Below, one piece after another: positions 1 to 11,719 of a DNA stretch of 64,000 bases; the stretch's first letter is position 1, and every line of letters starts with the position of its first letter. The notes under the pieces are model-generated. The model did not search any database, was not told the DNA's origin, and saw nothing but the letters and a program-made list of their open reading frames with translations. The position numbers and the translations under genes were made by a program. The DNA is from Lepiota brunneoincarnata (Eukaryota > Basidiomycota > Agaricomycetes > Agaricales > Agaricaceae), in the NCBI GenBank assembly GCA_023014365.1, contig JAEBUN010000026.1, forward strand, positions 310,001-374,000. The letters run 5' to 3'.

Positions 1-832
1 GATTTCAATATTTGTATTCCTGAACATGTAGCTGTTAAAGATCCATCGAGAATGGTGACTTCGGCCGCACGCTCGTCGTGAGGAAGATGTTGATCCCCTC
101 ATCTCCACCACCCTCTTCAACCTTTACATCAACCTAACACATGCAATTTTATCGTCGTGGATGTGGGTATCCCTTGGGCTCCCTGATAGAAAATAATATT
201 TTGTTTTATAGACCGCTTTGCAAGATTCGCAGCGAAGATGACAGAAGCACTGGAACAGATAGGTGAAATGCATGCAGTTACGTAGCGGCGGTCATGGCCT
301 CACATGCATTATCAACAATGTACCGTCCAGTATTGACAGCTAGCTTTTACTGAAGGCGTATCCTGGACAGGCGGAATTGAACCCATGGGTTCCTTGTGAC
401 AGAACATGAGGTTCAGTTCGGCTGCGCTCAGTACAAAGGCAGGGCTGGCGGCTTACGAACAACTTCTACGAATAACGTGAATCAGAACTTCGTTTTCGAA
501 TACGAATACCCATTCCGATTCTCGTTATTTCATTCGTTTTGTTACAGGCTGACTGTCCACACATCAGGGAATTGTTCGGGCCCAATGTTTTGTTCACCTC
601 TCTCCTACTGTACATCTCCCGTGAGCAGATGGGTTCGCCGGTTCCAAGCATCAATTATGTATGGAACGAAAATGGGAAATACTGACCAGTGAAATGTTAT
701 AATACCTCACCTAGCTCTAAGAACTACCCACTGAACAAGCCAGTTCGCCCCTCTTCTGCTTTAACCATTGTATGCTGATCGCCTTTCTCTCTCCGTTATC
801 TCATTGACTTTCAGTATCTCTAGACCGACAAT
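1..832. other. Non-coding flank upstream of the first array-family gene
   Basis: No coding region is supported here; the short open frames on both strands have no recognisable protein features. The stretch around 230-380 resembles the flank of the + strand family member at 54762 (around 54080-54410): both have a run starting with GATGACAGA, a later ACGT-rich part, and a 'gacagg.ggaattgaac' run. This suggests the two + strand family genes were duplicated together with their upstream regions. Confidence 0.5.
697..703 (+). promoter_or_regulatory. Possible TATA box of the gene at 833
   Basis: A TTATAAT run lies about 130 nt before the start codon. The family members at 5688 (minus), 10402 (minus) and 54762 (+) also have a TATA-like run roughly 120-140 nt before their start codons, which makes this one more believable. 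The assignment is inference from spacing. Confidence 0.35.
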
Positions 833-1502
833 ATGTCCCAGCTCACCCTCACTGTCCAAGTCTCCCTCCGCGATTTGGAGCCCCTCAAACGAAACGGCTT
901 CAATCTCTGTCTCGCCAGGGATGTACAGTTTGCCGGAACGGCTCAACAAGGAAATGTAGTCTTCTCTGCGGTCCGGGCCGCGGATATCGCCCCCACGATC
1001 TCATTGAATTGGCAGGAGAGACCCTGTGAAATCTACGGAGCAGGCCCCTTTCAGGTAACAGCTATCCACGTATTGGCTCTCCGTCTCTAGTTGACCAAGA
1101 CCAACAACCACACAGGCTTATCACAAGGTCGTATCCGTTACCAATGCCGCTCCCATCGAAGACGGGCAGCAAGCCACCTTGGTGGGAAACGGCAAAATTG
1201 TGGTCACTGGGGACCCTCATCCCGGCCAACCGTTCAGCATTCAAAATGAATGGGGACAACCAGCTCCTATTGGTCTCAGCAACTGGACGGGGACTTACAC
1301 CTCCTTTTTTGTCTCACCCCCGATTCTGATGAATTCGAGGAGCAGTATTCTCCCGATGAAGAAGTATTTCGTCTTCTGGGACCAGATGTTGGATACCAAC
1401 ACCATGTTCAACCAACCTGGTACCGTTCCTTGCCAAATTGATTTTACGAACACAAACAGCATCACGTTAAAATACGATGACGGATGGTCTATTGTAGAGT
1501 AG
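833..1502 (+). CDS. Array-family protein, two exons, intact (A-like, + strand)
   Basis: Exons 833-1054 and 1116-1502 joined over a 61-nt GT-AG intron encode about 202 residues. The first exon (74 codons) carries the family signature NGFNLCLARDV, followed by GNVVFSAV and an Ile-x-Leu-x-Trp segment. The second exon has the GQQATL run, a Pro-Phe-x-Ile-x-Asn-x-Trp segment, FFVSPP, FVFWD and a C-terminal YDDGWS. The intron falls at the same place as in the minus-strand copies. No signal peptide or membrane segment is visible, so a cytosolic protein is likely. I do not recognise the family and give no function. It is the most diverged intact copy and lies about 3.5 kb outside the tandem array. Confidence 0.85.
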
Positions 1503-1815
1503 ATACGTTGAACTCTGTACATCTGGAAATGATGACATTGTATAGCTGAGTTTATGAATCTAAAGATCGCCTACCCGCCGAACCTAGCGACTATATGTAT
1601 GTATGTACACAGAACGAGCCCGAGCAGGCCTTCCTTCACTATACCAAGAACTAAAGCCCTCACATGACATGGATTTATTCCTGCAAATTTGATTCCAAAC
1701 GTTTCAAGGCTTCGAACCCGAGGCCCATCCACACTCTGGATTTGGGTGCGGGCCCCAGAGGGGTTTGGTACGCCCCCCCTCTGCCGCCCCAACCTTCAAG
1801 CTACCAGGTCAGTGC

Positions 1816-1899
1816 AGCTGCAGCGAGGAATTGAAGATTCTCCGAGAAGCCGGCTCCAATCTCTCCTTCACTCAGGACAGACCTGTCCCATGGCAATAA
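1816..1899 (+). pseudogene. Degraded fragment possibly from the array family
   Basis: One frame reads EELKILREAGSNLSFTQDR, which resembles the family motif around 'xLExLKxxGxNLCLxRDV', and ends at TAA. Open frames follow in other registers up to about 2030, but they do not match the rest of the family clearly. There is no start codon and no exon 2. This could be a remnant of a family copy between the gene at 833 and the array, or chance similarity over 19 residues. Confidence 0.3.
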
Positions 1900-2676
1900 C
1901 GTGTCCGGGATCCAATTGCCGGATACCCCAAGCGCGGCATGGCTTGTGGCGTCGAAAACCAATGGATACAACTGGCCTTCACCAGGGACGGAATGAGTGT
2001 AGAGGTGGACAAGTGGCTGTTCATGTAGTGGTCACCACTCATCACCTCTCGTACAGTGGCGAACCTTGACTCGGATCAAAAACCTTGGAGCGCCCATGTC
2101 CAAGGGGGTGATGACAGGTGTGTACTAACCGGCACACTAACAGAGATATTTTAAAAGGTAAAATATCTCTTCCGATTTATCATGCTCCAAAAGAAAGGTA
2201 TTATTGGCCTATGTCGCGAGTGATTTCTTAGCTTGGTTGTCAGTGCAGTGGCTCAGCCGCTGTAGCTGTAATTTTTACCATTCGAGCAGAGTTAACAACT
2301 TTCTCTAGAATGGATCCCGGAAGAAATGTGCTTCTGGCCTGATTCGAAGACCCACCAACAGTAAGCCGGAATTACAGCAGCATTTACGTTCAGCGCCCTC
2401 CACTGTGGCGTACATGAGGTATTAATCTCTTCAATGGTATAGTCAGCGTTGATAAGTCGGACATTGTACTCCAAATGAGTCCCTTTTGTATACTTTGTTG
2501 AGGGAACGCGCATCCTGCTGTGATCGCGATGGACCCTCAGAATATGAAGCAACAAGTCATGGGATTTCATGAAGTGGCGCCTACCTATCTGGATAAATAT
2601 CGCGTTTCCATACCACAGGAACTAACTCTTCATTACCCCAATCCCTTCAATTTATCAAACACTACAGAAACACACG
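1900..2676. other. Intergenic, no gene seen
   Basis: Only short open frames without recognisable motifs. Nothing here supports a gene, a repeat or an RNA. Confidence 0.5.
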
Positions 2677-3680
2677 ATGACAATACTCCTCACAGGCGGA
2701 ACAGGCAAAACCGGTATCCCCCTCGCTCGCCTCCTCGGCACCAGAACTAGCCACACCATCCTCCTAGCCTCACGCAAAGGGACCGTCCCTAACATTCCTG
2801 AAATTGACCGCAGAAACAGACAAATCCATGGGATCACCTTTGATTGGTTCGATCGTACCTCCTGGATCAAGCCATTTTCCTACACGACCACCCACAAACT
2901 TCCCAAGATCGACCGACTCATACTCATCGGTCCGCCCGCCTGGAACGTGGAGTTTATGAATGACTTTATTGATTTTGCGAGGGAGAGGGGCGTTAAACGG
3001 TTTGTGTTGCTTAGTGGGTCGGAGGTGGAGAGCGGCGGCCTCACGACGGGTCAGGTTCATGCATATCTAGAAAGGTTGGGGAAGGGTGGAGTGGAGTTTA
3101 CTGTATTAAGGCCCACCTCGTTTTCCGGCAAGTTACAGGCGTTCTAATTTTTTTTGAATATTGGGTCTGATGGGTTGACGCAGAGAACTTCGGAGAGACA
3201 TGGCTGCAAATGATCCGCGACGAGGATGTGTTTTTCTCTGTCAGCGAGGACGGCAAGCTCCCCTTCGTATCCGCCGAAGACATCGCAGAGGCGGCTTTCA
3301 AAGGGCTCATGCACCAACCGAGCCCTAACACGGATTGGTTTATACATGGACCCGAGCTGCTCACATATGATCAGGTGCGTTTTGCTGCTCCTTTCTTAAC
3401 TCTCACCTTGCACTTAAATCTTATTTGCCAGGCTGCCAGTCTGCTTTCCACCGTCCTCGGACGCACCATCACTCACGTACGTATCACGAAGGAAGACTAT
3501 ATCAGGTTCTGGGACGATCTCGGATATCCTGAGCTCGGTCGTGGTCTTGTCGAAACCGAGCTAAAAACAGCGAAAGGTTCGGAAGAAGCTATTTTTAGGC
3601 ATGAGAAGGCGATAGTGGGCAAGGTGACATTGAAGGAGTATTTCGAAAAAAATAGGCATTTGTGGCTAAAGGAGGATTGA
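2677..3680 (+). CDS. NmrA-like NAD(P)-binding oxidoreductase (festuclavine/agroclavine dehydrogenase-like)
   Basis: Three exons, 2677-3127, 3184-3374 and 3432-3680, give 296 residues, the usual length for this family. Seen: the N-terminal dinucleotide-binding loop ILLTGGTGKTG at residues 3-13, a Rossmann-type alternation, FVLLSG near residue 110, the RPTSFS-ENF segment across the first splice site and a conserved C-terminal half. Members of this short-chain group (the EasG/FgaFS-like branch of NmrA-type proteins) reduce imines or sense NAD(P)H; the actual substrate here is unknown and no other alkaloid gene is nearby. The first intron (3128-3183) appears to use a GC donor (G|GCAAGT), because no GT site keeps the frame and the family alignment. 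The second intron (57 nt) is a multiple of three and would read through as extra residues. Frame and length indicate an intact gene. Confidence 0.85.
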
Positions 3681-4965
3681 GCTTGGTTTTGTTTTCAGTT
3701 TGAGTAGGTTAATCCACGATGACGCCAAATGCAGAGCGTGTCGGAAATGATATAGGAGGCGTTAGCCTATTGAGAAGTGGACAACCGATTCTGGGTCAAA
3801 ATTTATGACACTCTTCATCGGAGACTCGGGAACCCGGGTTCACCGTTTCCATCGTCAATCCTTGCAATTCAAAGGCGACCTCACACTGCCAATTTCACGA
3901 TATGCCAATGCACCTCCCCCGACAGACCAGCCGCAAAATGTGCGGAATTCGGTGAACATGACTCGCTGCGTGTTGGTGGCGGGTTTGGTTCATGAGCGGC
4001 GGGCTCGATCGGTGGTGGCGTTGGTTGGAGTAGCTAACTGACCATGAGCAATAAAAGCATAGTACTCGTACACACTGCCCTCCATCCGCTCGGCCGACAG
4101 CGATATAGCCCCGGATACCAGCTAGACTATGTTCTGTGGCACACTCTTTATGTTCCCTTCCTTTGTCAGCCCGTCTCCAAGTGCTGGTTAAAACCTATTC
4201 CAAACCTCACTCTTTCTCTGGGTGAAAGAACGAGTCGCAATGCACATCGGGTCATTCTACATCTTCATTCAATCTCTCGTCCTGTCCTTCTGGTTCCCTT
4301 TCACCGGCGCTTCACCAGTGCCTGCGCTATCAACACGTTATGGCCCATAAAGGATAGGTTGAGGAGACTCGTTCTCCAGACAATATACACCCAAACCTCT
4401 TCACTTCTATCTCGTCTCTGACCTCCCTCGCCTTCTGGATAAGTTTCTGTGGTTAGAGTCTGACTCTCTTCAGAAGTCACACTTTCATCGCCATCTCGCC
4501 CCTGATTTCAATGCCCATGATGAGTGAATATGACCTGAAGCTGAAGTTGGCTTGAACAACATGAGAGCTGTGGGAAAAAACAAATCCTTACGCATATACT
4601 AGATGCAGCTGTGACCTCCCTCTCTAAAGCCAATCACATTTTCCAACAGCCTTCTCTTGCGAGGAAATCCTTGTCTCGCTTCTCCCAGCCTAGACAGTAT
4701 CGAGTTCAACTACTCTATGTCACTCGTAATTGATAATTCATATTTTATGTTACTTGGACGCCTCACAGTGCAAGATCTTACAACTTCCCAAAATGATCTT
4801 CCCGTCCAAGTATCAGGTCACACGGATTTTTTCTAGGCTGAGATGCTCGTGTCAGGATATGAACGTGATGTGGGTGCTATCGTAAAAAAAAAAAAGACAT
4901 TGGTTCAATGAATGACACATTCAACAAATGGATCCATGACTACATAGAACAATGACCCTTGTTAT
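3681..4965. other. Intergenic, no gene seen
   Basis: This is the spacer between the oxidoreductase and the first array copy. A 125-codon frame at 4044-4421 has no recognisable motif or neighbour support. A poly-A run lies near 4885. Nothing else is supported. Confidence 0.5.
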
Positions 4966-5688
4966 CTATTGCCCAGGCACAACGCTCCAGACTCCATTCT
5001 CATATTGGATCGTGATCTCATTCGACTCCTCGTTGAAACTAAACGGGAAGGGAGGAGTAGAAGTACGACTGAACATATCACCGCTAACCAAGCTCAAATC
5101 CCAAAACGCAGAAAACTCATGAAGGGGGAGAACGTCGTTTGTAGACGATATCAAAAGCTCCGGCGAGACGAAGATGGACGTGTAAGTCTGGCGGATGGTA
5201 TCAGAGTTGTTGACCCCAACGCGTGCTGGGTGCTTCCATCGGTTTTCGACAGTGAATGCCTTGGTAGGCTGAACCGAGCCACTCGTCGTGATTTGGCCGC
5301 TTTGGCTGATGATGGCCTTTTGGCCTCCTTGGATTTGGGCGACATCTGTCTCGGGTACGACTGGTGCGCCATCCTATGTATGTGTATCATCAGATCGTTG
5401 ATAACAAAACGTGTTTGGTTTGAGTGGGCGAGCAGCTGGAGCGAAATATCCCTTCTTCCTTACCTTGAATTCCTTTGTTCCGAAGATTTGGTATTTCTCC
5501 TCCATCGACCATGTGAGGGCGATTCTGGGGTCAAGGTCCTCGGACTCGATCACAGAAAAGGCGACATTCCCATGACGAGGAAACCCATCAAATTCCAGGT
5601 CTCTAATGAAGCAGAGGTTGTATCCAGTGGTTTTGAGGATTTCCATGTCCTTGCTGCCGATTCGGACATTAATGGTACGTTCGGACAT
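4966..5688 (-). CDS. Array-family protein, type A, intact
   Basis: Exon 1 is 5688-5464 and exon 2 is 5373-4966 (90-nt intron), giving 210 residues. I chose the ATG at 5688 because its context (CACCATGTCC) is good and the other type A copies begin the same way (MSExT). The frame extends upstream through a hydrophobic stretch, but only a TTG could start it. Exon 1 shows GSKDMEILK, GYNLCFIRDLEF and GNVAFSV. Exon 2 shows GGQKAII, the NRWKHPARVGV core, TYTSIFVSPELL, FSAFWDLSL and IQYENGVWSVV. No transmembrane segment, signal or known catalytic motif is visible. This is the first gene of the minus-strand array. Its function is unknown. Confidence 0.87.
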
Positions 5689-5820
5689 GGTGACGATCTG
5701 GACCGAGAGTGAGTAAGGGGGAACAACGACGGAGAGCAGGGCGACTAGAATTACCAGTACCAAGGGGCGAAGGGGTTTGTTTTGTTGTTGTATTGATAGT
5801 ACCTCGGAGCTTGGTAAGCC

Positions 5821-5830
5821 TTTTTATATA
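5821..5830 (-). promoter_or_regulatory. TATA box of the type A gene at 5688
   Basis: Read on the minus strand this is TATATAAAAA, about 130-140 nt before the start codon. The type A copy at 10402 has a similar run at a similar distance. Transcription-start data would be needed to prove use. Confidence 0.5.
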
Positions 5831-6905
5831 TGTGACCCCCACTTTTGCCCACGTACATAATGGAGGGCTTGAAAGCGGCCAACTCGCTTTTTCGGGACAG
5901 GCGATTACCGGGAAGCAAAGGATACGAAACCGGATGCGAAAGATCGAGATGATCGATGGGATTCCATCGACGCAACGGCAGTGGCGGCAGTTGTCTCCGA
6001 GGGCCCGATCATCTCCCCGCTTAAGATCAAGATTTACTACTCTTCATTTAATGCAGACATGTTTAATAGAAGGAACCGCAAAATAGCGGTGAGATAAGGG
6101 AAATCCAGCAGAGATAGTAATCCAGTAGCAGTCAACTTGGAAGGCAGTAGACCACTTGGAGACTAGATATCTCAAGTCAGTCTGCAGTGTTTGAGTTTTT
6201 TCGTGGAACCGAACATTGACACGCCCTAAGGCAGCTGGAACACAGTTCAAGGGTGGTCATCATACCGCACGTTCGTTTACATGAACCTAAGAGCGTTCAA
6301 TCCCCCCCTGTGCCAAGAAGCAACAGCGACATTTCCACGTAATCCACGTAACTACACGCATTCCCCGCATTTTATTTCTAGTGCTTCCCTCATCTCTACT
6401 TACCACGGGAAACGTGTGAGGTGGTTTATGAAATAAGTTTGTCAGGATGCTCGCACCAAGCACCAAACTAGCAAAAGCTGACGAACCGCCACTTTCTAAT
6501 TATCAGCAGCGCAGACAGCTGACCCATTCATATCCCCCCATCCCCGCCTGTATGCTGGTTGACGTCACGCTTCTTGACAGACACAATTGAAGCCTATTTG
6601 GGGGCGCGTGTGACCGAAACTCAAGTCGGTTATGGCGTGACCGACACCACGAACACTTGTGCGTGGCGGACGATCAGATCTTCCGTTGTCTTTAGTGACA
6701 ACTAAGAGGTATTGAAGAAACAGAGGGGGGGGGGGGGTTACTTCATGACCGTGATTAAGAATAAATGTAGAGAGTGAACATTAGGCGCAAATATATATAT
6801 GGATCTGGAGCCGTTCGGTTGACTATGAGAATTATGGAAGGTTCACATCCAAGTGGCAATACTATTCGAAACTAACCAACGCCAAAATGCAAACACAATC
6901 AATGA
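5831..6905. repeat. A-B spacer, partly repeated at 10.5-11.7 kb
   Basis: There is no gene here. Much of this spacer has a diverged partner between the next A and B copies (10530-11700): a shared run near 5960-6020 and 10625-10700, a shared 'aacctaagagcgttcaat' at 6283 and 10998, and similar TATA-like and inverted features. This shows that the array grew by duplication of gene plus spacer. A 13-base poly-G run lies at 6725-6737. The sequence from there to 6905 recurs at 46766-46937. Confidence 0.6.
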
Positions 6906-7589
6906 CTATACCAACGCCCACTTTCCGTCAATGTACGAAATCCTGATCTCCGATTGGTTCGAGTATGTGAACGAAAAATAAGGGGTGGAAGGTTCATCCC
7001 AAATCATAGCACCGCTAACCAAGTCATCATCAAAGAAGATCGAATACGTCTGGGACGGCAAAATCCTCGTCGTCGATGGACTTGGAACCTCTGCAGAGGT
7101 AAAGATGGGAGAAAACATGTATTCTGTGGAATCATAGAGGTTGACCCCGATGCGGGCTGGATGTTTCCATTCGTTCTGAACTTTAAACGGCTCGCCGGCG
7201 AGAGAGGATCCGACGATGTCAATTTCACCGCTTGCAGTGAGAGTGGCATCCTGTCCTTCTTCAATGTTGGCAATTTCGGTTTCGACTATGGCGTCCGGTT
7301 GTTTCTATACTATTGATTATTATACATCTCGGTGGAGTGATGACGGTGTTCAGGTGCTTACTCCCGGCGGTTTAAGCCCTGTAATTCCATAGATTTGGTA
7401 TTGCTCCCTCCACCTGAAGGTGATATTGGGCCCGAGGTCCTTGGAAAGGACGGCAGCGAAGACCATGTTCCCTCTTGTGGCTAGCCCATTGTATAAAACG
7501 TCTCTGGTAAGGCAGAGATTGTATCTGGCATTCATAAGCATCTCCACGTCTTTAGGATCAATGATGACTTTGAGGGTAATGTCTGTCAT
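6906..7589 (-). CDS. Array-family protein, type B, intact
   Basis: Exon 1 is 7589-7362 (76 codons) and exon 2 is 7304-6906, with a 57-nt intron, giving 208 residues. The start MTDITLKVIIDPKDVEML matches the other B copies. Exon 1 carries YNLCLTRDVLYNG, GNMVFAAVLSKDLGP and QIYGITGLKPP just before the splice site. Exon 2 carries GQDATL, GEPFKVQNEWKHPARIGV, FSPIFTSAEVP, YSIFFDDDLVSGAMI and a C-terminal YIDGKWALV. All frames are open after splicing. It is head-to-tail with the type C copy at 8381, about 0.8 kb apart. Unrecognised family. Confidence 0.87.
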
Positions 7590-8380
7590 GCTGTCGACCT
7601 TTCCAGAGTGTGAATGGGATAACAATCAAAGATATATTGACATACAGTCCTAAGGTTGTTTCCAGCAGATAATAAGGGCAATGCGTGGGTTAAAATCAAT
7701 GGTCCCTAGTATCAAGAGAGAACAAGAGACGTGCAAGGCCTCGTATCCGGGTAAGGCGGTTGGCGTGACTGGTTCTAGGAGGCCTTATTCCTAATATATC
7801 CGTCACAGTCACATATTGCCCCTATCCATCGCGCAGCGGTGTTTCAAGTTAAAGGAAAGTTTATTACCGAGCCCGAGGATGGATTCGTTTCTGAGGGGGA
7901 AACCTGTGCCAACACCGTGGCAACATCCTCCCGTCAACTTTGGTGCGTTTGGGAATCCTATCAGCATTGGCTCTTTTATGACGGGTGTCATTGTCGCATC
8001 AACGTATCTCGCAGGATTATTATGTAGGTGGACGTGACCGACATTTGATACCCTTCAGCAAAGCAAGGGACGAGCAAGCAGAACAATGGGGTGGGTCCTG
8101 GTCGGTGCCTGGGGGAGTGGGGGGATGAAAGCGCCCAGCGGATGTTTGTGGTGCTGTGGTTGGGAGACTTACCGAGCCATTCCGTTCATTGTTGATAACA
8201 GGTGAGGCTAATCAGAATAACCGCTTCTGGGCCGGAGTAAACCCTCTCTCTCTCCTCTTACAGATATCCACTCAAACAGACCAAGTGGGTGCGTCTCTTC
8301 AAAATTGTTGTACAATGATATTGGTTTAACGAATATAACAGTTCAAAAGTACTGGCAACACAAACCCCAACACAAGTCAA
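7590..8380. other. B-C spacer without genes
   Basis: No coding sequence is supported. Two short overlapping + frames (7816-8037 and 7839-8027) have no motifs. Related spacer sequence recurs at 12630-13190 and 47880-48390, again showing gene-plus-spacer duplication. Confidence 0.5.
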
Positions 8381-9066
8381 TCACCTCACCACCGCCCATA
8401 ACCCGGCCTTGTACGAGACCGTAATCGCAGAGTTACCCCCGAAGCTAAACCGAAAAGGCGGGGTGGTAGTCTTATCCCACATCATAGCACCAGTAACCAA
8501 GTGGTGGTCAAAGAAAACCGAATACGACTGCACCGGCAGAAGCTTGGTTGTCGAAGGGTTCGGAACCTCTGGAGAGGTAAAGATGGGGGAAAACACGTGG
8601 TCGATAGAGTCGTATATTTTGACTGCTGTGCGGGCTGGATCTTTCCATGTGTTGTGAATATGAAACGGCTGACCGCCGACAGGAAGAACCAAGGACGTTG
8701 ACCCTACCGTTTGCGGTGAGGGTGGCTTCCTGCCCTGCTTCAATGGTGGCAGTTTCGGTTTTGACTATAGCATCCGGGTCATTCTATATCTTGGTCAAGT
8801 GATGGATAGTGATTGAGTGTTCGTATGCTCACGATTGGCGGTTGTTTGAGCCCAGTAATTCCATAGATTTGGTATCGCTCCTTCCACTGGAAAGTGATAT
8901 CGGGCCCGAGGTCCTTGGAAAGGACGGCAGAGAAGACCATGTTCCCTTTTGTAACCTCTTCGTTGAATGATACATCTCTGGTGAGGCAGAGATTGGATTC
9001 GCCCCTTTGAAATCTCTCCACGTCCTCAGGGTCGATGATGACATGGAGGGTAGAGGTAGCGGCCAT
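8381..9066 (-). pseudogene. Array-family protein, type C, one frameshift in exon 2
   Basis: Exon 1 (9066-8833, 78 codons, start MAATSTLHVIIDPEDVE) is intact, with SNLCLTRDVSF, GNMVFSAVLSKDLGP and QIYGITGLKQPPI. Exon 2 (8783-8381, after a 49-nt intron) opens with NDPDAIVKTET and GQEATL. It then loses frame at about 8684, where one extra T (A on +) sits between NVLGS and VGGQPF. The downstream frame is normal (WKDPAR, FSPIFTSPEVPNPS, YSVFFDHHLVTGAMM, YKAGLWAVV). Without the extra base it would be a normal C copy of about 212 residues. The lesion is either real inactivation or a sequencing error. Confidence 0.75.
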
Positions 9067-9704
9067 ATTGTCGATCTATAAAGAAGTGTGAATGGGATGG
9101 CAATAAATAAACAAGTAGACGTACAATGCTCTAGGAATAGGGGCAATGCGTTTCAGGAGATGGTCGATAGACGTGAGGGAAAACGAGAAACGAGAAACCA
9201 CGTCAAAGATAGATATCGATAGATGGTGAGATAATCAGGACCACCGCTTCTGGGGTCAAACCCGGCCGGGGATCGAAGGGGGGCGTGTGTTGACCTTGGC
9301 TGGCTGGCGTGAAACCCTCTTTGACAGTCGTCATTGTCGCATCAACGTCATCTCCTTGCAGCTACCTAACTCAAGCAGATCAAGTGCTTACGCCTCTTCA
9401 AAACGTCGTACTGTAGGAAAAACACACTGTATGCATATACTTGGTGAACCTCCTCCCTCTAAGCCAATCGCCTTTTCCAATATTCATCTCCGGTAACAAG
9501 TCAGCTTGTCCACAAGCTCCACCCAATCTCCGATCGCTCCCGCAGATGCTAGGCGCCGACATAGCCAAGTAGGAAGATTCCCAGCTCAGTTGGGCTAAAA
9601 CAAAAAAAAACAAAACAAAACAAAAAACCGTAGAAATGACATTGGTTCAAAGAATTGCACATTCGACAAAATGGATCTATGACTACCTAGAAACGATGAC
9701 TCGT

Positions 9705-10402
9705 CTACTGCCCGGGTACAATCCTCCAGAGTCCATTCTCATATTGAATCGTGATCTCATTCGAGTCCTCCTCGAAACTAAATGGGAACGGAGGAGTAGA
9801 AGGACGGCTGAACGTATCGCCGTCAACCAAGCTCAAATCCCAAAATACAGAAAACTCGTGGAGCGGGAGAATATCGTTCGTCGACGACAACAAAAGTTCC
9901 GGCGAGACGTAGATGGACGTGTAGGTCTGGCTGCCCGCGTCAAAGCCGTTGACGCCAACGCGTGCTGGGTGCTTCCACTGGTTTTTGACGGTGAATGCCG
10001 TGCTAGGCTGGGCCGAGCCGCTCGTCGTGATTTGGCCGCTTTGGTTGATGATGGCTTTCTGCCCCCCTTGGATTGGGGCGACGTCAGTGCCGACTACGAC
10101 TGGTGCACCATCCTACGGTATGATGGTTTTGAGTGGGCAGGCAAGCTGGAGGAAGCAAAATATCCCCCCTTCTTACCTCGAACTCCTCTGTTCCGAAGAT
10201 TTGATATCTCTCCTCCATCGACCATGTGAGGGCGATTCTGGGGTCAAGGTCCTCGGACTCGATCACGGAGAAGGCGAACATTTCCATAACGATGAAATCC
10301 ATCAAATTCCAGGTCCCTAATAAAGCAGAGATTGTAGCCAGTCGCTTTGAGGATCTCCATGTCCTTGCTGCCGATTCGAATGTTGATGGTGCGTTCGGAC
10401 AT
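9705..10402 (-). pseudogene. Array-family protein, type A, one frameshift in exon 1
   Basis: Start ATG 10402 (MSERTINIRIGSKDMEILK). Exon 1 is 10402-10177, the intron is 10176-10113 and exon 2 is 10112-9705. Exon 1 is 226 nt against 225 in the intact A copy at 5688: one extra T near 10277 shifts the frame inside the GNVAFSV segment. Exon 2 is the same length as its A partner and fully open, ending IQYENGLWRIVPGQ. Apart from the one base this copy is close to the gene at 4966-5688. A long + strand open frame over exon 2 is only its antisense shadow. Confidence 0.75.
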
Positions 10403-10523
10403 GGTGACGATCTGAACCGAGAGTGAGTAAGGGGGAACAACGACGGAGAGCAGAGCAAGTAGGAATCACAATACTGGAAGGGGTTTGTTCTGTTGCATTG
10501 ATAGTCCTCGGAGCTTGTTAGGG

Positions 10524-10530
10524 TTTTATA
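10524..10530 (-). promoter_or_regulatory. TATA box of the type A copy at 10402
   Basis: TATAAAA on the minus strand, about 125 nt before the start codon. It is in the same relative place as in the type A gene at 5688. Confidence 0.45.
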
Positions 10531-11719
10531 TGACCCCCACTCGTAATTGAGGGCTCGAAAGCGGCCAACTCGCCTTCGGGATATGCGATTACCAGAAACG
10601 AACCGGATGCGAAAGATCATCGACAGCGATCATCGATCATCCATAGACGTAACGGCAGTCTGGCGGCCGGTGGTGTCCGAACGCCCGATCATCTTCCCCG
10701 CTTGAGGGATGTATCAAGATTCAAAAGGCACCGGTCTATGAATGAAAGCATGCTGACATGCTTGATAGAAGATAGGGAAATTCAGGGAGGGAGTGGTCTC
10801 AGGTGAACTTGAAGGCAGTAAGCCCCAAGTCATCAAATCAAGTGCCTGTGAGTTCACAGGAGATTAGAAATTTCTGCAGTGTTTGAATTTCGCAGACCCC
10901 AGCATTATTAGGCCTGCCCACATCGGAACCGAACTCGCTTCAGTCTCAGCGCACAATGCACAGTTCAAGAGGGTCAACCGCATGTTCTCTTTCACATGAA
11001 CCTAAGAGCGTTCAATCTCCCCTTCGAGAAGCATGACTGAAACTGCCTGCTCGCCGAAACTGCAACATTTGCCACGTAATCCACGTAACTTGCACGCGTT
11101 TTCCGCATTTTTTTTTCTAGTGCTTTTCTCATCTATACATACGGCTGTTTTTGTCAGGATGGTTGCACCAAGCGCCAAACTAGCGAAGAAAGCTGATGAA
11201 CCCGCCATTTTCTCATCGGCAGCGCAGACACCCCTGGCCCATTCATATAACATGGGCACGGCCCACGGCGTATGCAGCGGAATATAACAGTGACTACTGG
11301 AAGGCCGTGAAATCTACTTGCAAGGATCCGAGGGGCACCCAGTCACCAAAACGAACCCACCCCCCCCCCCCCCCCCCGCCTCCCCTTCTCGCTTCTATGC
11401 TTCTTGACAGGCATAATTGAAGCCTATTCGGGTCCATTTGACCGGATTCGGGTAAGAACTGCAGTGCCCTCGTGTGACCACGGGTGGTGAGGGCACATTA
11501 CGAACAATTGTAGTGTTGCGGACGATCAGATCTTCCGTATTTTTTGAGAGCTGGATATTGGTCAGACCAGGACAAGTTCCACAAAAATTAAGAGTGAACA
11601 TTGGGAGCAAGTATATATAGGGAGTCGTTCAATTGGCTAAGAGAATGCTGGAAGCTTCACCTCCAAGTACCAAATATTCAGAAAATCAATTATAAACTAC
11701 TAACGCAAATGCATCATCA
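10531..11719. repeat. Second A-B spacer
   Basis: No gene is supported. It is a diverged copy of the spacer at 5831-6905. A poly-C tract of 18 bases lies at 11360-11377, a likely slippage or assembly trouble spot. The short frames on either strand (11002-11287) have no motifs. Confidence 0.5.

Noticed and set aside
1571..1792. 73-codon minus frame next to the first family gene
   Set aside because: No similarity to the family or to any known motif; compositional frame only.
3210..3680. Single uninterrupted exon for the 3' half of the NmrA-like gene
   Set aside because: The 57 nt at 3375-3431 have GT...CAG ends and interrupt a conserved segment; reading through adds 19 unrelated residues.
4044..4421. 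125-codon frame between the NmrA-like gene and the array
   Set aside because: No motif, no homologue in the duplicated spacers and no promoter or splice context.
4969..5712. 247-codon + strand frame over the type A gene
   Set aside because: It is the antisense of the exon 2 and intron region of the minus-strand gene and has no own motifs. The same shadow recurs over other copies (9636-10229, 12164-12493, 47369-47710).
5689..5763. Hydrophobic N-terminal extension of the gene at 5688, like a signal peptide
   Set aside because: It could only start at TTG and is not shared by other family members; the ATG at 5688 has good context and homology support.
11360..11377. Poly-C run considered as a regulatory G-quadruplex
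   Set aside because: A single homopolymer tract in a duplicated spacer; slippage or assembly artefact is simpler.
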